From NCBI GenBank assembly GCA_014529385.2, contig CM043948.1, positions 77,922,291 to 77,982,290 on the forward strand: a DNA stretch of 60,000 nt. The letters run 5' to 3'. The position numbers and the translations under genes are program-made. The stretch is from Adiantum capillus-veneris (Eukaryota > Streptophyta > Polypodiopsida > Polypodiales > Pteridaceae). Within the stretch, counting starts at the first letter, position 1; each line of letters begins with the position of its first letter. The notes below the pieces were generated by a model, which worked only from the letters and a program-made list of their open reading frames with translations, ran no database searches and was not told the DNA's origin. Below, piece after piece: positions 1-10,919 of this stretch.

Positions 1-473
1 CATTTATAGCAGATCTTGTTCTTTGTAGAACACTTTGGTTGAGGTGAGTAGATCCAGGTTGTTACTTTAGGCTTTTTGGTCCAAACATTTGTATTTCCTT
101 GGAAGTAGCCTTGAGCAGTGATTGACTCATTTGATGCTACCCACCCTGTCACCTTTTGTTGTTGTGGTTGAACTCGTGCTTCATGTATCCAAACTAGGTC
201 TTTGACTTTGATGTGCTCTTTGGATACCAACACTTGGTTGACATTCTTTGGCTTCTTCTGGATGCTTTTTTGTAATGGAAAATTTGGTTGGTAGACTTTG
301 TGCTTTGGTTTCCATTGCATTGTTGATGGTTTGGCTCTTGATGTAGAAGCTTTGTTGGAAGTTTGATGTAGGCTCGTTGAAGGTAAAGTCATCTTGTAAG
401 TTTGATATACTTCAGTGTTTACCTTTGCTTTACCCTTTTTTGCGATGGTCGGCGATTTCTTCTCTGCATGGAT
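1..473 (-). CDS. Unrecognised basic ORF, cut by the window edge
   Basis: The minus strand is open from just after a TAA at 474-476 to the first base of the window, about 157 codons; the first ATG is at 390-392. The product is rich in Lys, Thr, Ser and Gln, with a low-complexity N-terminal half (KKGKAK, then Ser/Thr-rich) and a more globular C-terminal half containing KDLVWIHEA and GWVASNES. I do not recognise the family. It lies just downstream, in the same orientation, of the candidate LTR, so it could be the leader or gag of an element, or unrelated flanking sequence. The length of the open frame and its codon-like composition are the only support. Confidence 0.35.
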   Translation of the reverse strand, partial: MHAEKKSPTIAKKGKAKVNTEVYQTYKMTLPSTSLHQTSNKASTSRAKPSTMQWKPKHKVYQPNFPLQKSIQKKPKNVNQVLVSKEHIKVKDLVWIHEARVQPQQQKVTGWVASNESITAQGYFQGNTNVWTKKPKVTTWIYSPQPKCSTKNKICYK

Positions 474-499
474 TTAAGAAGCTTCTGTGAACTCTTACA

Positions 500-804
500 A
501 TTGTTGTTGTTGAGGCTTTTGATTGTTGTCAAACAAAGATGTTCCTCCAATTTTCTATCAGGATTAGACTCTCTTTGATGTGATGGGAGTCAATTATGTA
601 GAAAGTATCCTTATACTCAATTGTAAGAACTAGAGGAACTAGACATAGGATCCTCCTCCCAACCCCCCATTATATAGGCGGGCTTCTAGCCCCTTGACCT
701 AGACGGATCCCCTTGTCCACACTGTCTAGCCCGGCCCCTGGCCGAAGTCCACTGGCCGAAGTCCATGACCACCCTAGTCTTTAGGTTTGACCCTTGTCTT
801 GACA
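500..804 (-). repeat. Candidate short LTR, minus orientation
   Basis: Read on the minus strand, a polypurine tract is followed directly by TGTCAAGAC at 804, the usual TG start of an LTR. A TATATAA box follows at about 670-677, preceded by a direct repeat of CTTCGGCCA. The inner end is not defined and no partner copy lies in the window, so the boundary near 500 is a guess. Confidence 0.35.
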
Positions 805-806
805 TT

Positions 807-820
807 ACTGCCCCCTTAAG
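807..820 (-). other. Polypurine tract-like site
   Basis: The minus strand reads CTTAAGGGGGCAGTAA immediately before the TGTCAAG of the candidate LTR. A G-rich purine run abutting a TG is the normal plus-strand priming site of Ty3/gypsy elements. Confidence 0.4.
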
Positions 821-1061
821 GAAGAGTTTTCGTCCTCGAAAACACAAGCAGTAATATCTTCTTAAGAATACTGATGTTTTCTTTATTGATGTCCCATACG
901 TGGGCTAGTTGGTCGTATGTCCGATAATTGGTGCAGTGAGGAGGTTCAATGAAACCAAGAGCAACATCTTGATTTTCAACATTGTTGTCCTTTTGCAACC
1001 ACTTGTATCGAATTGATAACTCAATTTGTAACTTACTTGAGTACTTGAAAGGAGTAACCAC
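816..1061 (-). pseudogene. Possible 3' end of a retroelement pol
   Basis: An 81-codon minus-strand frame ends inside the polypurine-tract area, as the last pol codons of plant gypsy elements often do. It contains YDQLAHVWDINKENISILKK and no diagnostic catalytic motif. The assignment rests on position only. An alternative frame through the same bases reads FEDENSSLRGQ then stop, which also resembles gypsy polyprotein tails. Only one of the two can be real. Confidence 0.2.
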
Positions 1062-4000
1062 AACTAAGAGTTATCCAAAGGCATAACCAGTTTTTAGATC
1101 TTCTGAAGGTACTGGAATAAGGCAACAAAACCTTGGCGTAACTTTCCATGCAGTTGTGAGCCAGATTTCCTACTCGCGTGAGTATCTTGAAAAGTTCATA
1201 GCTACTGAGGGATAGAATAGGGAGTGTCCTCATGTCGGACTTTTTAATAGTTTGGAACACAAAGAACTACATGTTCATCCCTAGTGAAGGTTACTTGCCA
1301 ACATACTTTGTCAGCACACCTAGTAAGTCCTTGACTTATGAAACTATTGAAACAATATCCAACCCCACCATAACATGTGTTCAAAGTTGAAAACCATACT
1401 TAAGCAAATTCTAGAATAGGGAGAAAATCAAATATTCAGAAATGCTTTGTGCTAACGTATGATCTTAGCAGATCCTTTTAGCAAAAAATACTTGTAAGCT
1501 GCCCATCCAACACGGGATGAACAACAGCAGTAAGAGTGAGGTGCTTTTTCCTAACCACTTACAGACAGTCTTCCACGACTGTCGATAAACTAGGACTCAA
1601 TCATTGAGTATCCAACCATATATTTGATATAGAGTGGAGAGAACCAACTAGGTTGAAAGCGGTTTGGAGTGGAGTAAGCTCATAGAGTTTAAACCAACCA
1701 ATTACAAACACCCATACGTAGCCGTTACCTTGTACTGTAGGGTGTAAACTCATAAATCTACGTGAAAAGTTGCACTTGAAGTGCAAAAAATTGTAGAAAC
1801 AAAAAAGTCCATGAATTAGCATGCCACTCCAAATAAATCAATGTTAAACACTAGGGCCCATAACACCTAGTGTGCATGCGTTTAACACAAATATATCCGA
1901 ACCGCAATTTCATGATGAGACTTTCCACGATACATACGTGAGTCTTGCAACAAAATTTGGACCATAATAGAATGTGACAACCCGGTCACACCTAGGTACC
2001 AACCATGAGACATTCTCATGAACATAGCATACTTTGCTATATGTAGAAACGACCCTCCGTTAAGGTGATTTCACAGCACTCGTAATCACAACAAGTCTCT
2101 ACTTAGTACCCGACAATTTTTGGCCACTGAGATTGTTCGTGATACGGTGTGCTCCAAATGGTCTAATAAACGGATGCGACCAACACGTAGGGACCTCGTC
2201 GCAACACATCATTAAAAATCGGGTGCCAGTGTCAGTCCCAGAGAATCATATTCTCCACATGTGGAATATGTCTCAAATAAGGATGGCCGAAAAAGCGACA
2301 TCCATCAAGTACAAGATGTACTTGTGTGTGGAGGAAACTATGAACACTTCGCGATGCGAGTGAGAGGGACCATCATTATCATTTCTCCTCACTGGCTAAA
2401 CCAAACTCCTTGAGTTCCTAGACCATGTTGTATCCCATGTGACAACATGTGCCAAATTGAACCCTACAAGTAGGTTCGTAAAAGCATAAGGCAGAAAGAT
2501 AGATTGGACACTTGGCCCAAAATACTGTGTGCTGACATGCCCTTGGCATGGCTCTGTAACATGCAAGGGTACTTATACGTCTTGAAAACCAAGCAAAGTA
2601 TACTAAAAATGGAATAACAACAATTAATAGATGCGCACTTGGAGATTTGAACGTAATGTTCACTTACCCATATTCAAGTGGAGAGGAGCACGTCCCCTAC
2701 CTAAGAAAAACAAACAACATTGCACTGGGAACCCTGGGTGTTGCCTTTGCAATCCAAGCCCGTGGATTAGAATCTACGTAGTCAAACCCCTTGGTAAGAC
2801 TCTTTGTAGAGAATGCTCAACTAGCATGTATAGTCACCAACATAGTCAACCGTGTACAAAATGATTGGAATCAACTTGAGAAGCTGAATTTGTCCGCTAC
2901 CGCGTGGTATATTGCGGACTTCTTTCCGTGAAAGTATTACAAGAATAGATCAAACTATGATCCTCCATGACTAGGGGGTGATTTAGCAATTAACCACCGG
3001 GTCTTACCCCCAAAACTGTGCTTCCACAAACACTCATAGTGCTATAGAGAGAGCAGGAGATCCTTGGGAACGTCACCTAATAAAAATGTAACCCTATCGC
3101 GTGAGTTCAACAGAAGGGTATTTAAAGTTCTTGAAACTTACAGAAGGGCATTATTTTTTCAAATTTGAAAAAAACTTACAGATTTTAAAAGAAAAGGGTA
3201 CATTATATTCCTTACAAAATTCACAGATAAGGGGTTTTACAAACGTGTCTTGAACGCACGTGATATGGTAGGTTTACACATAGTGAACCCTCCGAGAGCA
3301 GATCCACACAAGTGAACATATGGATAGCCATGTTGTCTCAACTGATTGCTGCATCTATACACCGTGTTATAGATCAGCCTATGCAAGAGTCAAAATATTG
3401 AAAACTCAGCTCACTTGACGCACCAAAACATGTAGTGCATATGAAATACACAAAAGATCTGTAATGGCAAGACTCTTGCTTGGCCATTAACATCGATGGG
3501 AACTCCAAGGGATAGATCTATTCAAGCTGGAGAACAATCTCCCAAGAAATACCAGCCTTGGGTCTTACCCTAGGTCTGACAATGGCTCTTAGTCTGTGTG
3601 GCTTATAGCCCTTATAGGAATAACAAATTAGTGTTCAATCAAGAAACCGATAAAGACGAATTGGAGTGGCGTCTTGACCACTTACTAGCTGAGAGTGAGA
3701 GCACCTTGGCTCATGCTAACTCACGAGCAAAACACTTATCAAAATATTCTTAAAATGTTTTCATTATTATTTGAGAGAAATGAGAAAGAGAAAAAAGAAG
3801 AGCATGCTGGGCTGAGGAATTGTCCTTATACGACTATGACGTGTATAGTTGATTGCCATGCTCCTATGCATCTTATGCCTAACGTGCAGCTTATCCTATA
3901 AGCATGCAACAATTTTCTGCTATGATTTACTCTTAATGAGAGAGGGATTTAAAAAAACAAGTCACAAACTCACCCACCTATCTTGTATGTGGTTGTGACG

Positions 4001-4595
4001 ACACCAGTTTGACTTAATGATAACACGTTGCCTTGGAATTAAGTCCGAGTTTTTAGGTTCTTTTAGTGGTGTTGTGTTTGGACAGCAATCCAAAACCATT
4101 CATAAGGAATATTGTCCTTGATAGAGTGATTGTGTGATAACGTACTTGATACCATCTTGGTAGCATGCCTTGCATACAAAAGTGGAAGCCCATGGCTATT
4201 GTGACAATCGTAAACGTAAACAGTAACACCAGAAGTGCTTTGCATCGATTGGACTGGTAAACTTGGTTTCCACCGCTCTTCATGCCAATTCAATGGTAGC
4301 ACGATTTAGAAGCCGTGTTTCAAGTGAAATTGGTCAAGCATTTGGCGGTGCACGACAAACCATAATGTGACACGTATACCCTAATGAACTGATCTTGTAT
4401 GCATCTTATAATGTTGTCAGCGGTGATCGTATACGCCGAGATTATGAAACTGGTTGTACCAAAAATGATTATTTTAGAAAAGAAATTGGTACATAACACT
4501 ACCCAATGCCAAAAAATGGACAATACTCTGAAAATACACATGCACGTATGAAGACATATAACTACTGTGCCCTGCACCAAAACTAGAGTTTATGT
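1062..4595. other. No recognisable gene or repeat
   Basis: About 3.5 kb with only short ORFs on both strands, none longer than about 80 codons and none with a recognisable motif. Base composition is ordinary and no tandem or inverted structure stands out by eye. It may be old transposon debris upstream of the 816-1061 frame. Confidence 0.5.
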
Positions 4596-5626
4596 CTAAT
4601 CACCAACTAATGCATCATGCTTGCATTGTTGGACATGTGGACACTGCTTTTCTTGCTGCGTTCCTAAGAGAATAAAGCATAATTTTTTACTTTTTTCACG
4701 TCGAAAGTCGGATTGTGATAGTCGCTTCCTGACCACGTTGATCATGACCAGATCTGTTCCTACAACCGAATTATTTTGGGCATGTTGGACCTCTTTGGTC
4801 ATAACTGGTGGGTCGACAACCCCTTGGGTTGCTGGCAAGTGGGAAGTTGATTCTGGTATCATTTTGTAAATTAATTGTGCGAGATTTTCCACTTGCGTAG
4901 CCAATATTTGGACCCGTACAACTAGGTTGCGAAATCGGGCATCAAAAGTTTGCTAGTCCTGTCGAGTGACAAACTCCCAGGCATCCGGCAACTTACTGTC
5001 TCAAACACACTCTGCGGAAGAGGAGATAAACTACCGGTGTATGCATTATTTGTCCCTGTGGTACCCTCTGTGTGAGTATCCGGCCACATGACATCCACAG
5101 GTGGAGGCGACTCCAAGTATTCGAAGTCAAACATGTGCTGATCATCAATTTCCGTACTCATGGAGAAATGTGGTGTGCGAACAAAAGAGAAAACAATACC
5201 TTGGAGTAAAGAAATGCGTGTAGCCGTACCAAACGCAAAAACTCGTAGTAGAGGCCGGTGATTAGCCATGCTAATTACACCTGCAGTTGTAAAGAAAGTG
5301 AACTCCAAAGCGCCGATGAAATTGAAGGTGTTGAAAAATTGGAGCGTCCCAAATAACTTGCTCGCATTGTGTGCAGTCTCCAGCAAGTTGCAAGTCGTCG
5401 AATGTAGACTTGATGAACAATCTTGCAGATGTTCGTCGGCAATTTTTGATCCAAAAGTTCTGGTTTTTAAACCCTGATTCAGAACGAGCTCATAGCAGTT
5501 TGCGATAATTAACTGGGTAATTATGCCTTCAATTGAACCGAACGCTGAATTCAAAGTCAGATTGTAAATCCCAAGCAACTGCAAAATCAGCAATTGACTT
5601 GCAGCCCAGGATGCACTTGAAAACAC
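4596..5626 (-). pseudogene. Unrecognised coding remnant, perhaps gag-like
   Basis: Two overlapping minus-strand frames look coding. The first (5626 to 4922, 234 codons) ends in an acidic, Pro-rich stretch (SPPPVDVMWPDTHTEGTTG). The second continues it in another frame: WEFVTRQD, TAG at 4953-4955, then FDARFRNLVVRV and ATQVENLAQLI down to 4596. The second frame has the heptad spacing of a coiled coil, as in N-terminal gag-type proteins. One frameshift and one or two nonsense codons would separate the parts. I do not recognise the family, and no protease or polymerase motif follows. The hydrophobic N-terminal half of the 234-codon frame may be chance. Confidence 0.3.
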
Positions 5627-5756
5627 CGATCAATGCATAGTGGCCGGCAACTGGGTTTGCATCTTATGCAAATGCCAAATCGGTTGGAATTTGTTGACTA
5701 ATTTCCGAGTTTTCGAAACTGCAAAATGTGGTTTGCAGCTGGCTCGGAATACTGAG

Positions 5757-6322
5757 TTATTCCTGATCAACAAAAATTTGTTTCCACATCACTCGATATG
5801 GACTATCATCAAATATTATAGTGTTGCCCCCATCTAAATAATCAAGTCGCTTCCATATGGTCGAAAGATTTTTGTTATAGGCTCTTTTGTAACCGATCAT
5901 GAAATTTGAATTTTGGCAGCACCGGTTATCCATAATCATCTTGGATTTGTGACTTTGTGTAGGAAAACAAGTCTTGATTATGTGTTGAGCTTTTTGTAAA
6001 CGATGGCAGCTCCAAATCCAAACCTCAAAGAACTCAAAGCAAAATCTTAAGAAATACTCTTCATCTGGACGCACCGCATACACCTCATTGTTATCTTCTA
6101 CAATGCACATGTACTTGGTCCAAGTTGGCCTTGATTGAAGCTCAAATGTTGCAAGAAGCACACCCTCTAAATCCAAGATAAGCGTTCTTTTGTCCTGTTT
6201 GAAAGATGTTGGTAGATAATGAAACCATTGCTCTTGGTTTGAATGTGATATTTGATGTAATATGAAAGGGAGCTCCTTTATTTTGTGAGAATCTAATAGC
6301 AAAACATTTTTTCTTAGAAGCC
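5757..6322 (-). pseudogene. FCP1/NIF-like HAD phosphatase fragment, exon
   Basis: The frame encodes the N-terminal two thirds of an FCP1/SCP (NLI-interacting factor) phosphatase fold. It has KRTLILDLEGVLLATF (motif I region), VRPDEEYFLRFCFEFFEVWIWS (motif II region) and GGNTIIFDDSPYRVMW (the VDDSP-like motif IV). The family dephosphorylates phosphoserine, classically on the RNA polymerase II C-terminal domain, using DxDG[TV]. Here motif I reads DLEGV, so the nucleophile Asp is kept but the acid/base Asp is Glu. The exon opens after a clear acceptor (pyrimidine run, TTTCAG at 6323-6325); the longer open frame up to 6434 is probably intron. It stops soon after motif IV, so the C-terminal part is missing or lies in another exon. 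Confidence 0.65.
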
Positions 6323-6793
6323 CTGAAATGATTAAAAAAAAAGTTAATATAGAGATCTTAAGTGTGTTGAAGACCTTAGGGACATAGGGTGCTAATTTGT
6401 GGTTACACTTAGTAAGTCCTATGCAAGAACACATGCCAAACTATGACCCTATGGCCTTAGATTCACATAGGGTGTTGAGACCATAAAGTGAAATTCCCCC
6501 AAGGACATATAGGGTGAGATTTGACCTTATGAGCATGTAGATTGTCCTTGATGGCACAGTGAACTCAAATTTCAAAGCAAACAACTATAAAAGCTTTAAA
6601 AAAAAAGAGAATTTGGCACATGAAACTCAGAAGTTACTTATAGTATTGAAAGACAATTTAAAAAACTATTAATCATTTACATCTTTATATATCTTGAAAC
6701 CCTAAGCACTCTAACAAAGTCTCTGAGTACATCAAGATCTTTGTAAATGACAAAATGTTACAAAACATTGCTCCATCATTTCTTGATAAAGGG

Positions 6794-7036
6794 CTATTTG
6801 AGATCATTCTGAATTTTTAGATGCTTTATATAATTCCTGGCTTCATGTACTTTGATCACAGGCTCCTTGTATCCCAATTTTTGGGCAAGCATGATTGCTT
6901 CTGTACCTTTCAAGGCTGATAATGATTTGATATTCCTTAAGACCCTTACTTTTTCTCGATCACGTGCTGAAAGTTTCTTGTCTTGACTTCGAGTGGACAT
7001 TCCACTAGTGCCAGATGTTGTAACTAACTTTCTCAT
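6794..7036 (-). pseudogene. Helical exon or frameshifted tail of the phosphatase-like gene
   Basis: An 80-codon frame overlaps the end of the larger phosphatase-like frame by about 30 bases in another frame. It encodes a charged, helix-forming peptide (RDREKVRVLRNIKSLSALKG, then YIKHLKIQ). Composition looks coding. The simplest reading is a one-base shift near 7020 that joins it to the C-terminal end of the 7005-8198 frame; a spliced downstream exon is also possible. No family recognised. Confidence 0.35.
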
Positions 7037-8198
7037 CGTGAAGAGGACGAGAAACTTCTGGTAGTCTTCCCGTGGAGTAGGTTTTTCCTAGAAAAATTAG
7101 ATTTCTCTCCTCCCACTCTGCAACAACCTTGTGTATACGGTTATAAAGCTCATGACCTTGAGCAATGGGTGCTTGTCCATATAAATGAGACCCTGTAACT
7201 GTGCGGATGTCATTAACATGATTGAGAGCTTTGATATATGGTAGCAGCTCCCCAAGGAGGATATTATCCTCCTCATCATCAACATTAAATGATGGTGGAA
7301 AAATACAATTCAATGCAAGATTCACACGTCCCTTTAATGGTTCATCATCTACAAGAAGCAATCTTCTTGCATCAAGCCCAAATTTTGATGATGCAATAGC
7401 CAGTGGTTTGAAAAGTGCTTCTACTCCTGGATTATCTAAGCGAGTGATCCTTGATTCTACGCATGGTTGACATTGGCTTTGCCCCCAGATCATAAAGAAT
7501 GGAAATTTTTCTTTAGCTACATTTTCTAAAATCTTGGTGATGTCCACAACATGCATGTCATTAGCAGCTGACCATATCCCTACATTGAAATTGCTAAATA
7601 GAGACTTTAAAAACTCAATGCATCCTGGACGAAGAACAATATGCTCATGTCCAAACTTTAAGCTTTTCATTTCCTTGGACTTTTGCCAACATCTCCTCAG
7701 GAACAATCCACACAAGCTCACTATTATAGTCAGCATTGGTATATTGGTGGATGGAAGGTCTGACTCACCATGCACTTCGATTTCCAAATCCTGGGGTGCT
7801 AAAATATTTTTGTTGGATTCTCTTTCTGGCGTTGCACATGTTTTGGAACTTCCATTGCCTTCTACTTCCATTGTGGTGTCATGCAATCCAATTCCCAACT
7901 CTTGGGCTACTAGAATGTTTTCATTGGATTCTTCTTCTTCCCTTGCACATGTTCTGGAACTTTCACTGTCTTATTCCATTGGATTACTCTTTAAATTTAT
8001 CTCCAGTTGTTGTAGCAGTTGACCTTCAAAGACTTGTAGATTCTTGTCATCTTCGTCAGAAACTCTTTGGTTGACATGCAGATTGATAGAATCTTTCTCA
8101 GTAGGGTCAATGGCATTATCATCCTCTACACCAACAATCTCGAGTAAAACTTTGTCAGCCGCAATATCTTGTTGAAGGACTGCAAGCTTAAAGAACAC
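7005..8198 (-). pseudogene. FCP1/NIF-like HAD phosphatase with acidic repeat linker
   Basis: The frame begins after an acceptor-like ATTAG at about 8199. It encodes an acidic leader, a linker with two degenerate copies of a module (SSRTCA...NILVAQELGIGLHD and SSKTCA...NILAPQDLEIEVH), then a phosphatase-like domain: HIVLRPGCIEFLKSLF, FNVGIWSAAND, FFMIWGQSQCQP and RRLLLVDDEPLKGR, with YGQAPIAQ near the C-terminus as in plant NIF-domain proteins. Motif I is replaced by VSLCGLFL, with no DxDG, so catalysis would be lost. A TAA at 7971-7973 interrupts the frame; the duplicated copy at 11,837-12,176 reads through the same site. The fold is clear from motifs II and IV. Whether the locus is a pseudogene or a noncatalytic protein is undecided. 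Confidence 0.6.
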
Positions 8199-8569
8199 CT
8201 AATTTTAGATTCCAAAGTATCTACATTTTGATAACTCTGTTTTGTCACACTCTTAGAAAAAACTAATCGCAAATAGCAAATTTACTAACTGACAACACAT
8301 CTACAAAGAATTTATTTTTATGCTCCTTATTGTCTAGAGATTCCTAATCTTTATCTAGCTACATTAGTTCTTTGTCCATGATGATGGCGCCTAGAAGTAT
8401 ACTTGGAGAAAAATTTATGCCTTTAAGCTCTAGAGCAGAAGTGTCATTTTCTATTGCCATGATCTTCTTGCATTGGATGATTTCCTTGACTAAGTTTCCT
8501 ATGGCCTTCAGGCCATATGGTTCTCTTTGTAGATATCTCTATGACTTTAAGATAATCCAAATATGTCTG
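8199..8569. other. Intron-like or flanking AT-rich stretch
   Basis: No coding potential recognised. Part of it is repeated at about 12,177-12,405. Copy B lacks roughly 300 bases corresponding to about 8,432-8,733, so the two copies differ by a deletion or insertion here. Confidence 0.4.
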
Positions 8570-9572
8570 TTTATGGCCTCAAGGCCATAGGGTTAGGATT
8601 GTTTGGAGGTCTCAACATATAAATAGATATATGGCTTCAAATACATATGGTACTTTATTTATGTGTCACCCTATGTCCCTAAGGCCATGGGTTGTCATAG
8701 GGCCACAAGATTCCCTCTATGAGCACTAGTAAGAAACCATATATGCTTTATGTTGGCACCCTATGACCTGAGGGCCACCAGGTCTGCCTTTTATGCTAGT
8801 AAGAAACCCTTTATGCTACATGTCATCACTCTATGGCGTTTGGGCCATAGGGTGCCCTATGTGCTAGTAACAAATCCTCTATTCTCTATGTTTGCACCCT
8901 ATGGACCTAGGCCCACAAGGTACCCTCTATGATAGTAAGAAATCCTCTATTATCTATTTTTGCACCCTATGGACCTAGGGCCACAAGGTAGCCTCTATGC
9001 TAGTAAGAAATCCTCTATGGTCAATATTGAAACCCTATGGCCCCAAGGCCATAGGATGTCCTCTATGCTAGTAAGAACAACCCTATACGCTCTATGTTGA
9101 CACCCTATGGAGACTTGAGGGCCACAAGGTACCCTTTATAATGATACTAAGAAACCTTGTATGCTCTAGGGAGCACCAAATAGCCCTTAGGCCACAAGGT
9201 TCCCTCTATGCTAGAAAGAAAACCTCTACATTCTACATTGGCAACCTATAGCCCTCGGTCCATAGGGTGCATCAAATGGCTCCTGGGCCACATGGTGCCC
9301 TCTATGCTAGAAAGAAAACCTCTGCGCTCTACATTGACACTCTATGGCCCCAAGGCCATAGGGTGCCCCTTACGCCTAGTATGAAACCATTGAAACTCTA
9401 TATTAGCATCTAAAGACCGTAGGCCACAAGGTGAGCTCTATGTTAGTAAGAAACCATCTAAACTCTATGTCGGTAGCCAAAGGCCATAGGATATCCAAGG
9501 AAACCTTTAGGAGAATTCCCCACAAAGACCACCTTATGGCCCCATGGTGATTTAGTGGCCTAGGTGCCCTTC
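8570..9572. repeat. Palindromic minisatellite block A1
   Basis: Imperfect tandem units of about 65-75 bases. Each contains an inverted pair such as CTATGGCC...GGCCATAG, followed by a spacer like CTCTATGCTAGTAAGAAACC and then CTCTATGTTGGCACC. Individual units differ at many positions. This is the left part of duplicated segment A; the corresponding part of segment B is 12,405-13,171. Confidence 0.85.
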
Positions 9573-10919
9573 TTAACACTAGGTTGGTAATGGGACACTT
9601 TTATGTCCTGGGACACTTTTATGTCCTGTTAAGTGACCATTTTCCTTGAATTATGTCAAGCGTTTCAAAATGGATTTTGAGGTGCTACCTGTCTAGAAAG
9701 TTGTCTCATGAGCTGAAAAAAACTCGACATTTTTTTGGAATATCAATTCCATCTTTAACCTTGTCCTTGCACAACATTTCACAACCTATTCTGTGTGAAA
9801 AAACGGGTCCTGTTTTTGGCTTTTTTCAACTTTTTGCAACTATACCACTCTAGAATTCATGTTTGTGAGGTCTATAATGCTAGAGAACTATCTTTAGTAG
9901 TCCTCAACATGTCCTGATGCTTCTAGGGAGAAATAAATGTTAAAGTTGTAAGTTATGACCAAATTACAAAAATTATCAAATCCTGTTTTTTAGCCAATTT
10001 TAGCTCTTCTATGATTTTTTTGGTGGCTTTCATGATATCCAAATGCAGTTTATATTTTCTATGTCGCATATTGTAACATAAAGCTAATATTCCTTGAGTT
10101 TTGGGGCACCTAATACCCTATTTTTCATAGTAGACAACGATGATTGATTTTTTCAATTATAGAACAAAACGAAACATTCTAGTATATCAAGTATAGCTTT
10201 TCAAATATTGTTAGTTTCTTGTGACAACTACATGCATTTTGTAGGTAGTAACCATATCTAGTCATAAGGATCAAATTTGGCTAGATATTGAATAGTTTCT
10301 ATGGGATTCTACAACTCATAATGTTGAACCCAGTTTTTTCATGTTTGCTGTATTTAGCACTTCATCTTTGTCCCCAAGATTCCCCTTGGTAAGGGATGTA
10401 TTATTCTTTTGACATGCTCCATGGCTCCTTATGAACCTAAAGGACAATAGGGGACTAAGAAAACATGCATATATTATTTGTATTGAGCGTGGCTATAGAA
10501 ACTTTGATGATAGGTTTGTAGAATGGTAAAAATTCAACTTTTTTGTACCTATTTCTTTTGGCAAAACAAAACATAGTGAGTGAGAAGCAATCATATGTTC
10601 TGATCACCAACCCATTGAAGTTAACTAGGGAATTTATCTCAAGTCCTACAAAAATCCCTAATCTTATTTTTATGCAACAAAACGTAAGAAATGACTGTTT
10701 TGATGAAAATGTACTGGTCCATCAACTTTGGAGGCTTGGTGTGACCAAAAGATGAGAAATTTTATAAGTTTCTTATTTTTTCCATGTGTAGTAGGCCTTG
10801 TACTATAACCTCATGAAAGGATTTTACAAAATGAGTGGATCTACTATGGTTTTGAAGGTTTTTTTCAAAACTCTGAAAGGACACTTTTATGTCCTGTTAG
10901 GTTACCAACCTAGTGTTAA
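9573..10919. mobile_element. Non-autonomous DNA transposon with TTAA target duplication
   Basis: The element spans 9,577-10,915 (1,339 bases) and is bounded by TTAA at 9,573-9,576 and 10,916-10,919. Its ends are inverted: CACTAGGTTGGTAA at the left and the reverse complement TTACCAACCTAGTG at the right. Inside the ends lie copies of GGACACTTTTATGTCCTG, itself nearly self-complementary: two in tandem on the left (from about 9,593) and one on the right (about 10,879). Duplicated segment B has the empty site with a single TTAA at 13,172-13,175, which proves the insertion boundaries. No transposase is encoded; the longest ORFs are about 70 codons. TTAA targeting is known for piggyBac, Kolobok and Sola3 types; I cannot assign it. 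Confidence 0.85.

Noticed and set aside
4320-4580. An 86-codon hydrophobic minus-strand ORF as a membrane protein
   Set aside because: T-rich DNA gives hydrophobic frames by chance, and there is no homology or neighbouring gene structure.
6323-6434. Upstream extension of the phosphatase fragment to an ATG at 6,434
   Set aside because: A polypyrimidine tract and CAG lie directly before the conserved sequence, so the extension is probably intron.
9577-10915. CACTA-superfamily transposon, because the ends begin CACTAG
   Set aside because: CACTA elements make 3-base target duplications. Here the duplication is TTAA, shown by the empty site in segment B.
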